Origin: Gemmatimonadota bacterium
GTDB taxonomy: Bacteria; Gemmatimonadota; Gemmatimonadetes; Longimicrobiales; Gaopeijiaceae
Assembly: GCA_027623325.1 (NCBI GenBank)
Contig: JAQBXY010000017.1
Span: forward strand, 1-64,000
DNA length: 64,000 nucleotides
Reading direction: 5' to 3'
Shown: piece after piece, positions 52,826-60,389 of the stretch
How the letters are laid out: every line of letters starts with the position of its first letter
Position numbering within the stretch: the first letter of the stretch is position 1
Translations under genes and position numbers: made by a program
Notes under the pieces: model-generated
Database searches by the model: none
The model's input: only the letters and a program-made list of their open reading frames with translations
Told to the model about the DNA's origin: nothing

Positions 52826-54226
52826 TCAGCGGATTCCCACCACGCCCCGGATGGACTCGATGAGCTTCTTCGAGTCCCAGCCGACGCCATGGCGGAAGAC
52901 GATGCTGGTAGCGTGCAGATTTCCGACGGCCTCGAGATCCGCTTCGATGACGACGAGGTCCGCGACCTTGCCGACGGTCACGCTACCCACGTCCTGGTCG
53001 ATATCCAGAACTCGCGCCCCGTTCAGGCTCATGATCTGAACGACCTCCGGAGCCGTGAACCCTGCTTCGAGCAGGAGCTCGTAGTTGCGTTGGTCCCCGT
53101 ACCCGGGCGGTGCGGCGCCGTATCCTGTCGGATCGACGCCGGCACCCAACAGCCCGCCCGCGGCGACGAATGCCCGCTCGTACTCCATGGCCTTCGCGAA
53201 GACCGCCGGGTCGATGGACCCGCGGCCCGCGCGACGGTCGATCGCGATCGCTCGTACTTCGGCCGCGATCTCCGGCGCGAGGACATCGTAGACCCGCTCG
53301 TCGATCGGCGGCCGCCCCGAGACGGAAATTTCGTAGACCACCAGCGTCGACGTCATCGCGACGCCGGCCTCGATCATGTCACGAAACGTCGCCTGGACCT
53401 CGGGGCCGTTCACGTCCAGATCGGCGTAACCTCCGCGGAAGCCGGGTGGGCACTCGTCCGGTCGCTTGTTCGGGTCGTACTCGCTGTTGGCGAACAGGCC
53501 GTGTTCGAGATTGTCGATGCCGAGTGCCACAGCCTCTCGATAGCCGACCGAACACAAGTGCGCGGTCACCTTCACTCCGTTCGCATGTGCTTCGTCGATC
53601 GCAGCCCCCAACTCGGCGCGCGAAATCCACGTGTAGGCCTTGAACCAGGTCACGCCTTCTTCGGCCCAGTACCGAACGACGCGTCGGGCCTGGTCGGGCC
53701 CCTCGAGGCGCGTCATGGTCTCGGCCCCCTGTTCGCCGGTCAGATAAGGGCCCGTCGGGAACATCGTGGGCCCGACCACCCGCCCGGCGTCGATCTCCCG
53801 CTTGAGGTTCAGTTCGGCATAGGGTTGTTGGGCGCCCGTCGTGCGGATTGTCGTGACTCCGGACGCGAGGTACAGACGCGATCCTGAGAACGACAGCTGC
53901 GCCGCTCGTCCGTTCCCCCCCGTGTAGTAGCTGTGATCGTGGAGGCCCACGAGTCCCGGGATCACCGTCTGACCTGACAAGTCGACGATCGTGGCGTTCT
54001 GGGGCACACGGACCGTCCCGGACGCACCGATGGCGGTGATCCGATCCCCCTCGATCAGAATCGTCTGGTCCAGCTTCGCCGGGGCTCCCGTCCCGTCGAT
54101 GACCTTCGCGTGTGTGAGCGCGATCGTCGGGCCGCGCACGGCGACGAACTCGCTGAAATTCTGCGTGGATGCGGGGTGAGGCAGGAGCAGGGCCAGGGCG
54201 ATACAGACGACCGCAGAAGATCTCAT
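52826..54226 (-). CDS. Secreted amidohydrolase family protein
   Basis: A 466-residue protein with a signal peptide (ending ASTQ). Amidohydrolase (imidazolonepropionase/prolidase-like) metal motifs are visible: GLHDHSY, WFKAYTWIS, VTAHLCS, NLEHGLFA and GAGVDPTG. GSVTVGKVADLVVIEADLE closes it in the usual way. The substrate is unknown; related secreted forms act on cyclic amides or dipeptides. It starts one base after the multicopper oxidase stop, so the two are co-transcribed. Confidence 0.85.
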   Translation of the reverse strand: MRSSAVVCIALALLLPHPASTQNFSEFVAVRGPTIALTHAKVIDGTGAPAKLDQTILIEGDRITAIGASGTVRVPQNATIVDLSGQTVIPGLVGLHDHSYYTGGNGRAAQLSFSGSRLYLASGVTTIRTTGAQQPYAELNLKREIDAGRVVGPTMFPTGPYLTGEQGAETMTRLEGPDQARRVVRYWAEEGVTWFKAYTWISRAELGAAIDEAHANGVKVTAHLCSVGYREAVALGIDNLEHGLFANSEYDPNKRPDECPPGFRGGYADLDVNGPEVQATFRDMIEAGVAMTSTLVVYEISVSGRPPIDERVYDVLAPEIAAEVRAIAIDRRAGRGSIDPAVFAKAMEYERAFVAAGGLLGAGVDPTGYGAAPPGYGDQRNYELLLEAGFTAPEVVQIMSLNGARVLDIDQDVGSVTVGKVADLVVIEADLEAVGNLHATSIVFRHGVGWDSKKLIESIRGVVGIR

Positions 54227-54227
54227 G

Positions 54228-56534
54228 TCAGTTTCCTTCGACGTCGAAGACGAATTTCATGCCGGACTCCAGATGCTCCGCGATGTGGCAGTGCACCATC
54301 CAGCGTCCTGGATTGGACAGCTCGAGGAGGATGTCTGTCGTGGAGCCTGTCGGCAACAGAACGGTGTCCTTCCACACCATGTTCTCGTTGCGAACGCCGT
54401 TCTGTTCGAGCACGAGAAACCGCTGGCCGTGGATGTGAAGGGGATGCTGCATGGCGTGAAACGCCTCGCGGTCGTTGACCACTCGGACCTTGACCACATC
54501 ACCGACCCGGAAGCGCCAGTCGATGTCTTCATTCTCGGCGCCGGTGCGAGGATCTCGAATGAGCCACGCGATCTCGGGACTGCTCGTCGCCCAATTCATG
54601 ATCGGCATCGTGCCGGTCCACTCCACCGGATTGAAGTACACCCAGTCGAGACTCATCGACTGCGCGATGACCATCGGTAGGCTGTCGACTTCCAGCGTGA
54701 GCACGAGTTCGTGGTCCGGCTCGGAGTCGAATCGATCGCGGTACCGGTCGATGTCCGCGATCACCTCCGGATATGCCCGCAGCGTGGCGAACGGGTGACT
54801 GTGAGTCTCGGCGAGCGGGTCTGCTGCGCCTTGGGGCGAGACACCTGATACGGCCACCGTGCCGAGGTGGGACACCTCCTCCAGAAAGATGCCCTGTCGG
54901 TGGTTAATGCCCTGGACGTGGTTGGTCAGCGTGTAGGCGCCGGCTTCGGGGAAGTGCACTTCGATGACGTAGCGCTCGGCTGGCGCGAGCACGGCGCTCC
55001 CGGCCATCGTCTCTCGCTCGAATCTGCCGACGTCCGATGCGACGACTTTCAGAGGCAGGGGTGGTGCGTCCGGATTCGCGGTTGAGCGGAACGACAGATT
55101 GAACGTGCGCGTATTCGACGCATTGGTGAGGTGAAAGCGCACGACCTCCCCAGCATCGACGTCGAGCCCGTACTCTGGCTCTCCGTTGGTCAGGAAGATG
55201 TTTCCGAAGCGCCCCATCAGCATGTAGTTCGCAGCCGCTGCCCCGAAGGCGACGACGTCATCGTCCGACAAGAGAAGGTCGTCGAGCATCAGGACTTCCT
55301 CCTTGTCGACGGAGTTGTAGTAAGACTCCGAGATGGGCTCGACGAGCATGTTGCCGGCGAGTCCGAGTTCTTGCTGTACGTCTTCCCGGTGATGAGGGTG
55401 GTACCAGTAGATCCCCGGGTCCTTGAAGTGGATCTGGTATCGGAACGTCTGACCGGGTTGGACGGCTTCCTGCGTGACGCCGGGCACTCCGTCGAAGCGA
55501 TTGTCGAGGCGAATGCCGTGCCAATGAACGGCGGTGGGCATCGGAGTCTCGTTCGTGAAGTTCACGAAGATCGTGGACGCTTCGCCGACCCGGACCAACG
55601 GGCCTGGGATCTGCCCATTGAAGGCCATCATCACGATGTCACGCCCGTCGATTCGTTTCTTCACGAAGCCCGACGTCAGGTCCAGCGTCCCGCCATCAGG
55701 GAGGTCGACAACCGTCCGGGGCAGCGCAGAGGGTAGGAGTGCGGGGTCGACGGGCGTTGGTCGGAACGGTGTCCCCCTGGGGCGCGATTCCATGACTCCC
55801 GGGAGCATGGGGACACCTTCATACGAGGGGGGCAGCGGCCAGGGGTCGTCGTCGGCGGAGCCCATCGCGCCCATGTCATGGCCGGGGGCCATGGGCCCGG
55901 TCACGACGCCTTCCTCTGCTGCGGGTGCAAGCGCCATCAGGTCGTGTGCCTCCATCCGACTCGAGGGCGAGCGTCCCCGAATGATGATGGGCCCGGTGCG
56001 CTCGGTGACATCCGTCGAGACCTCGGCCGTCACGAGAATGAGGTACTTATTGAACGCTACTTCGCCCAGCGCGTTTCGCCCGTTCCCTACCACTCCCAGC
56101 TTCACGACGGGATCAAGCGCCAGGGGCGTCGCCCACGCGATGTAGGTGGTGTATGGCCCGAGCGTCGTCGGGTCCGGGAGGCGTTCGATCCATGCTGTGA
56201 GTGCGTGGCGATGCCTCCCTTCGGGCGTCACCGTCACTCCGAAGGGTGACCACGGTCGTCCAAGGGCGACCACTCCGGCTGCATCGCCCCCTCGGACCGT
56301 CGAGAACAGTTCGATGCAATAGAGGTCCGTCGCCGCCTGGCCCTGACGGGAGTCGGCGGCCACAGGCACGGCCGCATCCTCTGTGAAGAGCGAGGCCCCC
56401 GTCGCCTGGGGAGTGGCCGCACACAGGGGAGACACATCGGAGATCTGACCCGAAAGCGGCCCGGCACTGGCTCCCACGGCGAGTACGGCTGCCACGACTT
56501 CGGCGAGCCCAGCCGCCTTCCGTTTGTTCGACAT
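54228..56534 (-). CDS. Multicopper oxidase
   Basis: A 768-residue exported protein with a signal peptide (about 1-30). A family-unusual N-terminal domain (about 30-240) is followed by cupredoxin domains with all four copper motifs: HWHGIRL, YWYHPHH, HPLHIHGQ and HCHIAEHLESGM. It should oxidise a metal ion or phenol with reduction of O2. It is divergent from the DtxR/MntR-FeoA gene, with a DtxR-type palindrome between them, which supports a metal-oxidase role. The ATG at 56534 starts the signal peptide. Confidence 0.9.
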   Translation of the reverse strand: MSNKRKAAGLAEVVAAVLAVGASAGPLSGQISDVSPLCAATPQATGASLFTEDAAVPVAADSRQGQAATDLYCIELFSTVRGGDAAGVVALGRPWSPFGVTVTPEGRHRHALTAWIERLPDPTTLGPYTTYIAWATPLALDPVVKLGVVGNGRNALGEVAFNKYLILVTAEVSTDVTERTGPIIIRGRSPSSRMEAHDLMALAPAAEEGVVTGPMAPGHDMGAMGSADDDPWPLPPSYEGVPMLPGVMESRPRGTPFRPTPVDPALLPSALPRTVVDLPDGGTLDLTSGFVKKRIDGRDIVMMAFNGQIPGPLVRVGEASTIFVNFTNETPMPTAVHWHGIRLDNRFDGVPGVTQEAVQPGQTFRYQIHFKDPGIYWYHPHHREDVQQELGLAGNMLVEPISESYYNSVDKEEVLMLDDLLLSDDDVVAFGAAAANYMLMGRFGNIFLTNGEPEYGLDVDAGEVVRFHLTNASNTRTFNLSFRSTANPDAPPLPLKVVASDVGRFERETMAGSAVLAPAERYVIEVHFPEAGAYTLTNHVQGINHRQGIFLEEVSHLGTVAVSGVSPQGAADPLAETHSHPFATLRAYPEVIADIDRYRDRFDSEPDHELVLTLEVDSLPMVIAQSMSLDWVYFNPVEWTGTMPIMNWATSSPEIAWLIRDPRTGAENEDIDWRFRVGDVVKVRVVNDREAFHAMQHPLHIHGQRFLVLEQNGVRNENMVWKDTVLLPTGSTTDILLELSNPGRWMVHCHIAEHLESGMKFVFDVEGN

Positions 56535-56581
56535 GACCACAGCTTCGCCGGAGCCCCGGCGAGGGGCAACGGGGCGCCTGC

Positions 56582-56587
56582 TTGACA
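56582..56587 (+). promoter_or_regulatory. Candidate -35 element of the regulator/feoB operon
   Basis: A perfect TTGACA. At 17 bases downstream the expected -10 region overlaps the left arm of the DtxR-type palindrome (56606-56625), as expected for repression. Confidence 0.5.
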
Positions 56588-56605
56588 TTGCCGTGCCTGG
56601 GTAGA

Positions 56606-56625
56606 AATTTAGGCTAGCCTAAATT
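56606..56625. promoter_or_regulatory. DtxR/IdeR-type metal box
   Basis: AATTTAGGCTAGCCTAAATT is a perfect palindrome containing TTAGGCTAGCCTAA, close to the DtxR/IdeR consensus. It lies between the divergent multicopper oxidase gene (start 56534) and the DtxR/MntR-FeoA gene (start 56645), placed to control both. Confidence 0.82.
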
Positions 56626-56644
56626 ACTTGAAACCGTCGAACCC

Positions 56645-57685
56645 ATGGTCGATCCCGTACTCGCACTCTCGGTCTTCGCAACACTGGTCCTCGTGGCCGT
56701 ATTGCTGTTCTGGCCTCGGCTCGGACTCGTCATGCGACTGCTCCGCATGTCCGACCACAGCGAACAGGTGCTCCTCGAAGACGCTCTCAAACACGTCTAC
56801 ACGTGCGAGAGCATGGGGCGTGAGTGCACGTTGGAGAGTCTCGCGGGGCAGCTCGAAGTATCGACCGGGCGGGCGGCGGCACTGCACAGGCGCCTTGCGG
56901 AGGCCGAGTTGATCCGGAGCGAGGAAGCCGGTCCCCGCCTCACCGCCGCAGGACGTGACTCCGCGTTGCGCTTGGTCCGCTCCCATCGTCTGTGGGAGCG
57001 TTACCTCGCGGACCGTACAGGCGTCCCTCCGGGCGAGTGGCACGCCGAGGCGGAGCGAATGGAGCATGCTCTTTCGGTCGAGGAGACCGAGGTCCTAGCG
57101 GCTCGGCTCGGCCACCCGGCATGGGACCCTCATGGAGACCCGATCCCGACCGCGGGCGGCCATATTCCGAGGACCGAGCGGCTGTCACTCGCGGGGGCAG
57201 AGGCAGGTCGGACGGTCGAGATCGTTCATCTCGAGGACGAGCCGAGTGAGATCTACGACGCCCTTCTCGAGGATGGTCTGGACCTCGGCGCGCGCCTCGC
57301 GGTCATCGAACGGTCGGATCGGGACGTGAAGGTGCGGGCGCGAGGCCGTGAGTGGTCGATCGACGTTGTGATTGCTCGAAATGTCACGGTGAGGATGCTC
57401 CCGAAAGGGGAGAGTGCAGACACGGCCGTCGCCACGCTCCACGACGTTCGGCCGGGGTCAGAGGCCCGCGTGGTTGGAATCTCACCGGCATGCCAAGGCT
57501 CTCAGCGCCGCCGCCTCCTCGACCTGGGCGTCGTCCGTGGCACCGTCATCGGTGCCGCCTTTGGCAGCGCGGCAGGAGATCCCGTCGCCTATCGTATTCG
57601 CGGAGCGCTCATTGCTCTGCGGCGAGAACAAGCAGAGTGGATTCGAGTCGACGATCAGCAACTGAGCAGTGAGGAGGTGGCCTGA
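56645..57685 (+). CDS. Membrane-anchored DtxR/MntR-type regulator fused to FeoA domain
   Basis: A 346-residue protein. Residues 3-25 form a membrane helix. Then come a DtxR winged helix (about 38-105), a metal/dimer domain (about 106-165) and a FeoA/SH3-like C-terminal part (about 175-345). Metal positions are D46 (MntR D8), H114 (H77), E137 (E99), E140 (E102) and H141 (H103); DtxR would have Met and Cys at the first and third of these. The MntR E11 position is K49, so the site is mixed. DPHGDPIPT is typical. The membrane anchor is odd for a repressor. An ATG at 56732 or 56747 would drop the helix. The stop shares one base with the feoB start (TGATG). Confidence 0.86.
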   Translation: MVDPVLALSVFATLVLVAVLLFWPRLGLVMRLLRMSDHSEQVLLEDALKHVYTCESMGRECTLESLAGQLEVSTGRAAALHRRLAEAELIRSEEAGPRLTAAGRDSALRLVRSHRLWERYLADRTGVPPGEWHAEAERMEHALSVEETEVLAARLGHPAWDPHGDPIPTAGGHIPRTERLSLAGAEAGRTVEIVHLEDEPSEIYDALLEDGLDLGARLAVIERSDRDVKVRARGREWSIDVVIARNVTVRMLPKGESADTAVATLHDVRPGSEARVVGISPACQGSQRRRLLDLGVVRGTVIGAAFGSAAGDPVAYRIRGALIALRREQAEWIRVDDQQLSSEEVA

Positions 57686-59907
57686 TGGCGTCGCTCGCCC
57701 TGGACTCGTGTGGGTCGTGCGCGCAGCATCGCACCCAAAGCCTCGTCCGGCTCGGTCTTAGCCCGGACAAGTGGGATTACCTGGTCGCCTTGGCTGGAAA
57801 TCCCAACGTGGGCAAAAGCACTGTCTTTAATGAATTGACAGGCCTGCGACAGCACACGGGTAATTGGCCCGGCAAGACGGTCGTCCGCGCCGAGGGTGCG
57901 TTTGGGCACGAAGGGCAACGAGTAAAGGTCGTCGATCTCCCCGGGACCTATTCACTACAAGCCGGTAGTGAGGACGAAGAGGTGGCGCGTGATTTCGTGC
58001 TCTTCGGCCGGCCGGATGTGACCGTCGTCGTCGTCGACGCGACCCGTCTCGAGAGAAACCTGAACCTGGTCCTTCAGATTCTTGAGATCACCGATCGAGT
58101 GGTCGTTTACCTCAACCTCATGGACGAAGCCCGCCGGCATGGGATCGCCGTCGATCCGGGGAAATTGGAGAAGGAACTCGGGGTGCCCGTGGTACCCGGA
58201 ACGGCCAGGGAGGGCATCGGCATTCCCGAGCTACTCGCCGCGGCGCACGACGTAGCGTTGGGTAAGCGAGACACAAAACCGTTCCGCCTCGCGCAACACG
58301 CTCCAGACGTCGAGCACGCGATCGAGCGACTCGTGCCCGTGGTCGAGGAGGTTTTCCCTGAGGTGCCGAACAGCCGATGGGTGGCGCTTCGGCTGCTCAA
58401 CGCGGACGAAGCCGTACAGGAAGCGGTCACCTCGGGAGAACTCGGGCAGCTCGGGAGACACGACTCGGTGACCGAGATGGATCCGCCACCGGAGTATGCG
58501 CGCCAAAAGGTTCTCGATGCCGCCACGCGGTTGCGCTGGGAGCTTCCCCCGGACTTCCACGATCTGGTTACGGAGCACGTCTACAGTGCCGCCGAGACGA
58601 TCGCGAACGCAGCGCAGAAGCGCGGCCTCGCCAAGGCTGGCTTCGCGTTCGACAGAAAGCTCGATGACCTCCTAACGAGCCGCATATTCGGTTTTCCCCT
58701 CATGCTGATGATTCTCGCAGTCGTCTTCTGGCTGACGATCGAGGGGGCCAACGTACCGTCTGCGATGCTCGCGACGCTGCTCATCGACAACGGTCACACC
58801 TGGCTCAAGGGTATCGCGGCGGCGATGTCGATACCGTGGTGGCTCGATGGCTTCCTGCTGGATGGCGTGTATCTCGCGACCGCTTGGGTGATCAGCGTGA
58901 TGCTGCCACCCATGGCCATTTTCTTTCCGCTGTTCACGCTACTCGAAGACTTCGGCTACTTGCCGCGCGTCGCGTTCAATCTCGACTCGATGTTCAAGAA
59001 GGCGGGCGCGCACGGAAAGCAGGCGCTCACGATGTGCATGGGCTTCGGCTGCAACGCTGCAGGTGTGGTCGCGACACGTGTCATTGACAGTCCACGAGAG
59101 CGCCTGATCGCGATCATCACGAACAACTTCTCGCTGTGTAACGGGCGGTGGCCGACTCAGATCCTGATCGCGACGATCTTCATCGGGGCCCTGGCGCCCT
59201 CGCAACTCGGGGGCCTCGTGAGCGCGGCGGCCGTCGTGGGCATCGCACTGCTCGGGATCGTCATGATGTTCGTTTCGTCCTGGCTGCTGTCGCGGACGGT
59301 CCTTCGTGGTGAGGCCACGAGCTTCAGCCTCGAGCTTCCGCCGTATCGTCCTCCCCGCATCCTTCAGACCCTCTACACCTCCCTCATCGACCGGACCATG
59401 ATCGTCCTGTGGCGGGCGGTCGTCTTTGCGATCCCAGCCGGCGCCGTGATCTGGCTGGTCTCGAATATCACAGTCGGCGGGGTGAGTCTCGCACAGCACG
59501 CGGTTAGTTGGCTCGATCCCTTTGGGCTCCTGCTGGGCATGAACGGCGTGATCTTGCTGGCCTACGTCGTCGCGATTCCGGCCAACGAGATCGTCATCCC
59601 GACCGTGCTCATGTTGACGGTGCTGACGAGCGGTGGAGACGGTGGCGCGGGTGCCGGCGTCATGTTCGAGCTGGATTCGGTCGCCGCGACGGGTGACCTG
59701 CTTCGGGCCGGGGGATGGACTCTACTGACCGCGGTGAGCCTCATGCTCTTCAGCCTCCTCCACAATCCGTGCTCGACGACGATCTATACGATCTACAAGG
59801 AAACTCGGAGCGCGCGATGGACCACGGTGGCGACGATGTTGCCCGTGGTGCTCGGAGTCGTCGTCTGCTTTCTCGTCGCCCAGGTCTGGAGACTACTCGC
59901 CGCCTGA
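57685..59907 (+). CDS. feoB: Ferrous-iron transport protein FeoB, first copy
   Basis: A 740-residue protein. The GTPase domain has G1 GNPNVGKST (38-46), G3 DLPG (84-87) and G4 NLMD. The membrane part (about 340-740) has two Gate-type regions; the first reads GFGCNAAGVVATRVIDSPRERL, cut here as GFGCNAAGVVATRVI, then NNFSLCNGRWPTQ. This differs from the E. coli type (GFGCNVPAIMATRT, SPFMSCSARLAVY). A CGSC pair sits near the N-terminus (9-12). It may carry Fe2+ or Mn2+. It is co-translated with the regulator, so it should answer to the DtxR-type box. Confidence 0.92.
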   Translation: MASLALDSCGSCAQHRTQSLVRLGLSPDKWDYLVALAGNPNVGKSTVFNELTGLRQHTGNWPGKTVVRAEGAFGHEGQRVKVVDLPGTYSLQAGSEDEEVARDFVLFGRPDVTVVVVDATRLERNLNLVLQILEITDRVVVYLNLMDEARRHGIAVDPGKLEKELGVPVVPGTAREGIGIPELLAAAHDVALGKRDTKPFRLAQHAPDVEHAIERLVPVVEEVFPEVPNSRWVALRLLNADEAVQEAVTSGELGQLGRHDSVTEMDPPPEYARQKVLDAATRLRWELPPDFHDLVTEHVYSAAETIANAAQKRGLAKAGFAFDRKLDDLLTSRIFGFPLMLMILAVVFWLTIEGANVPSAMLATLLIDNGHTWLKGIAAAMSIPWWLDGFLLDGVYLATAWVISVMLPPMAIFFPLFTLLEDFGYLPRVAFNLDSMFKKAGAHGKQALTMCMGFGCNAAGVVATRVIDSPRERLIAIITNNFSLCNGRWPTQILIATIFIGALAPSQLGGLVSAAAVVGIALLGIVMMFVSSWLLSRTVLRGEATSFSLELPPYRPPRILQTLYTSLIDRTMIVLWRAVVFAIPAGAVIWLVSNITVGGVSLAQHAVSWLDPFGLLLGMNGVILLAYVVAIPANEIVIPTVLMLTVLTSGGDGGAGAGVMFELDSVAATGDLLRAGGWTLLTAVSLMLFSLLHNPCSTTIYTIYKETRSARWTTVATMLPVVLGVVVCFLVAQVWRLLAA

Positions 59908-60008
59908 GTCAGTTTCGGGCCGACACTGTCCGGGATGATCCACCTATCGATTATGGCGGGGCGAGATTCGTTCAACTGGTGCGGGCCGGGAGCGTGGTGT
60001 ACCTTAGT

Positions 60009-60029
60009 TGAGAGTCAATTTCATTCTCA
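60009..60029. promoter_or_regulatory. Fur-like box upstream of the second feoA
   Basis: A 21-base imperfect dyad with TGAGA/TCTCA ends; 8 of 10 base pairs around the centre match. It resembles a Fur-type operator (TGAGAATnATTCTCA form) and lies 39 bases before the feoA start. Confidence 0.55.
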
Positions 60030-60068
60030 TCTTCGACTCGATCTGAAGGTGAGTTCATAGGAACCTCC

Positions 60069-60374
60069 GTGGATTCAATGGCGCGAGCACTGCCAGTCGT
60101 GAAGAGCGCCCCTACGGGCGGCTTGGGCTCGTTGCGCCTCGGCGACATTCCCCTTCGGCAAGAAGTGGAACTGGTGTCTATTGATCTGCCGTTGGAGCTT
60201 GCCGAACCACTCCTGGAGCGCGGTTTGCTGCCGGGGTGCCGCATCTGCCCGGTTCGCATCTCGCCTTCGGGCGACCCGATCGTTTCGATCGATGGTTCGT
60301 TGCTCGCCCTACGCCGAGAGACCGCCGATTGCCTGTGCGTCCGGATCCTATCCCATTTGCAGGACGCGGACTGA
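60069..60374 (+). CDS. feoA: FeoA domain protein
   Basis: A 101-residue protein with a FeoA/SH3-like domain: SLRLGDIPLRQEVELVSID, LLERGLLPGCRICPV, SGDPIVSIDGSLLALRRETAD. FeoA supports FeoB function. The GTG start has AGGA about 7 bases upstream; an ATG three codons on is possible. It begins 161 bases after the first feoB and 15 bases before the second feoB, so it pairs with the second. Confidence 0.86.
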   Translation: MDSMARALPVVKSAPTGGLGSLRLGDIPLRQEVELVSIDLPLELAEPLLERGLLPGCRICPVRISPSGDPIVSIDGSLLALRRETADCLCVRILSHLQDAD

Positions 60375-60389
60375 GGCGCTTCCCCAGTC

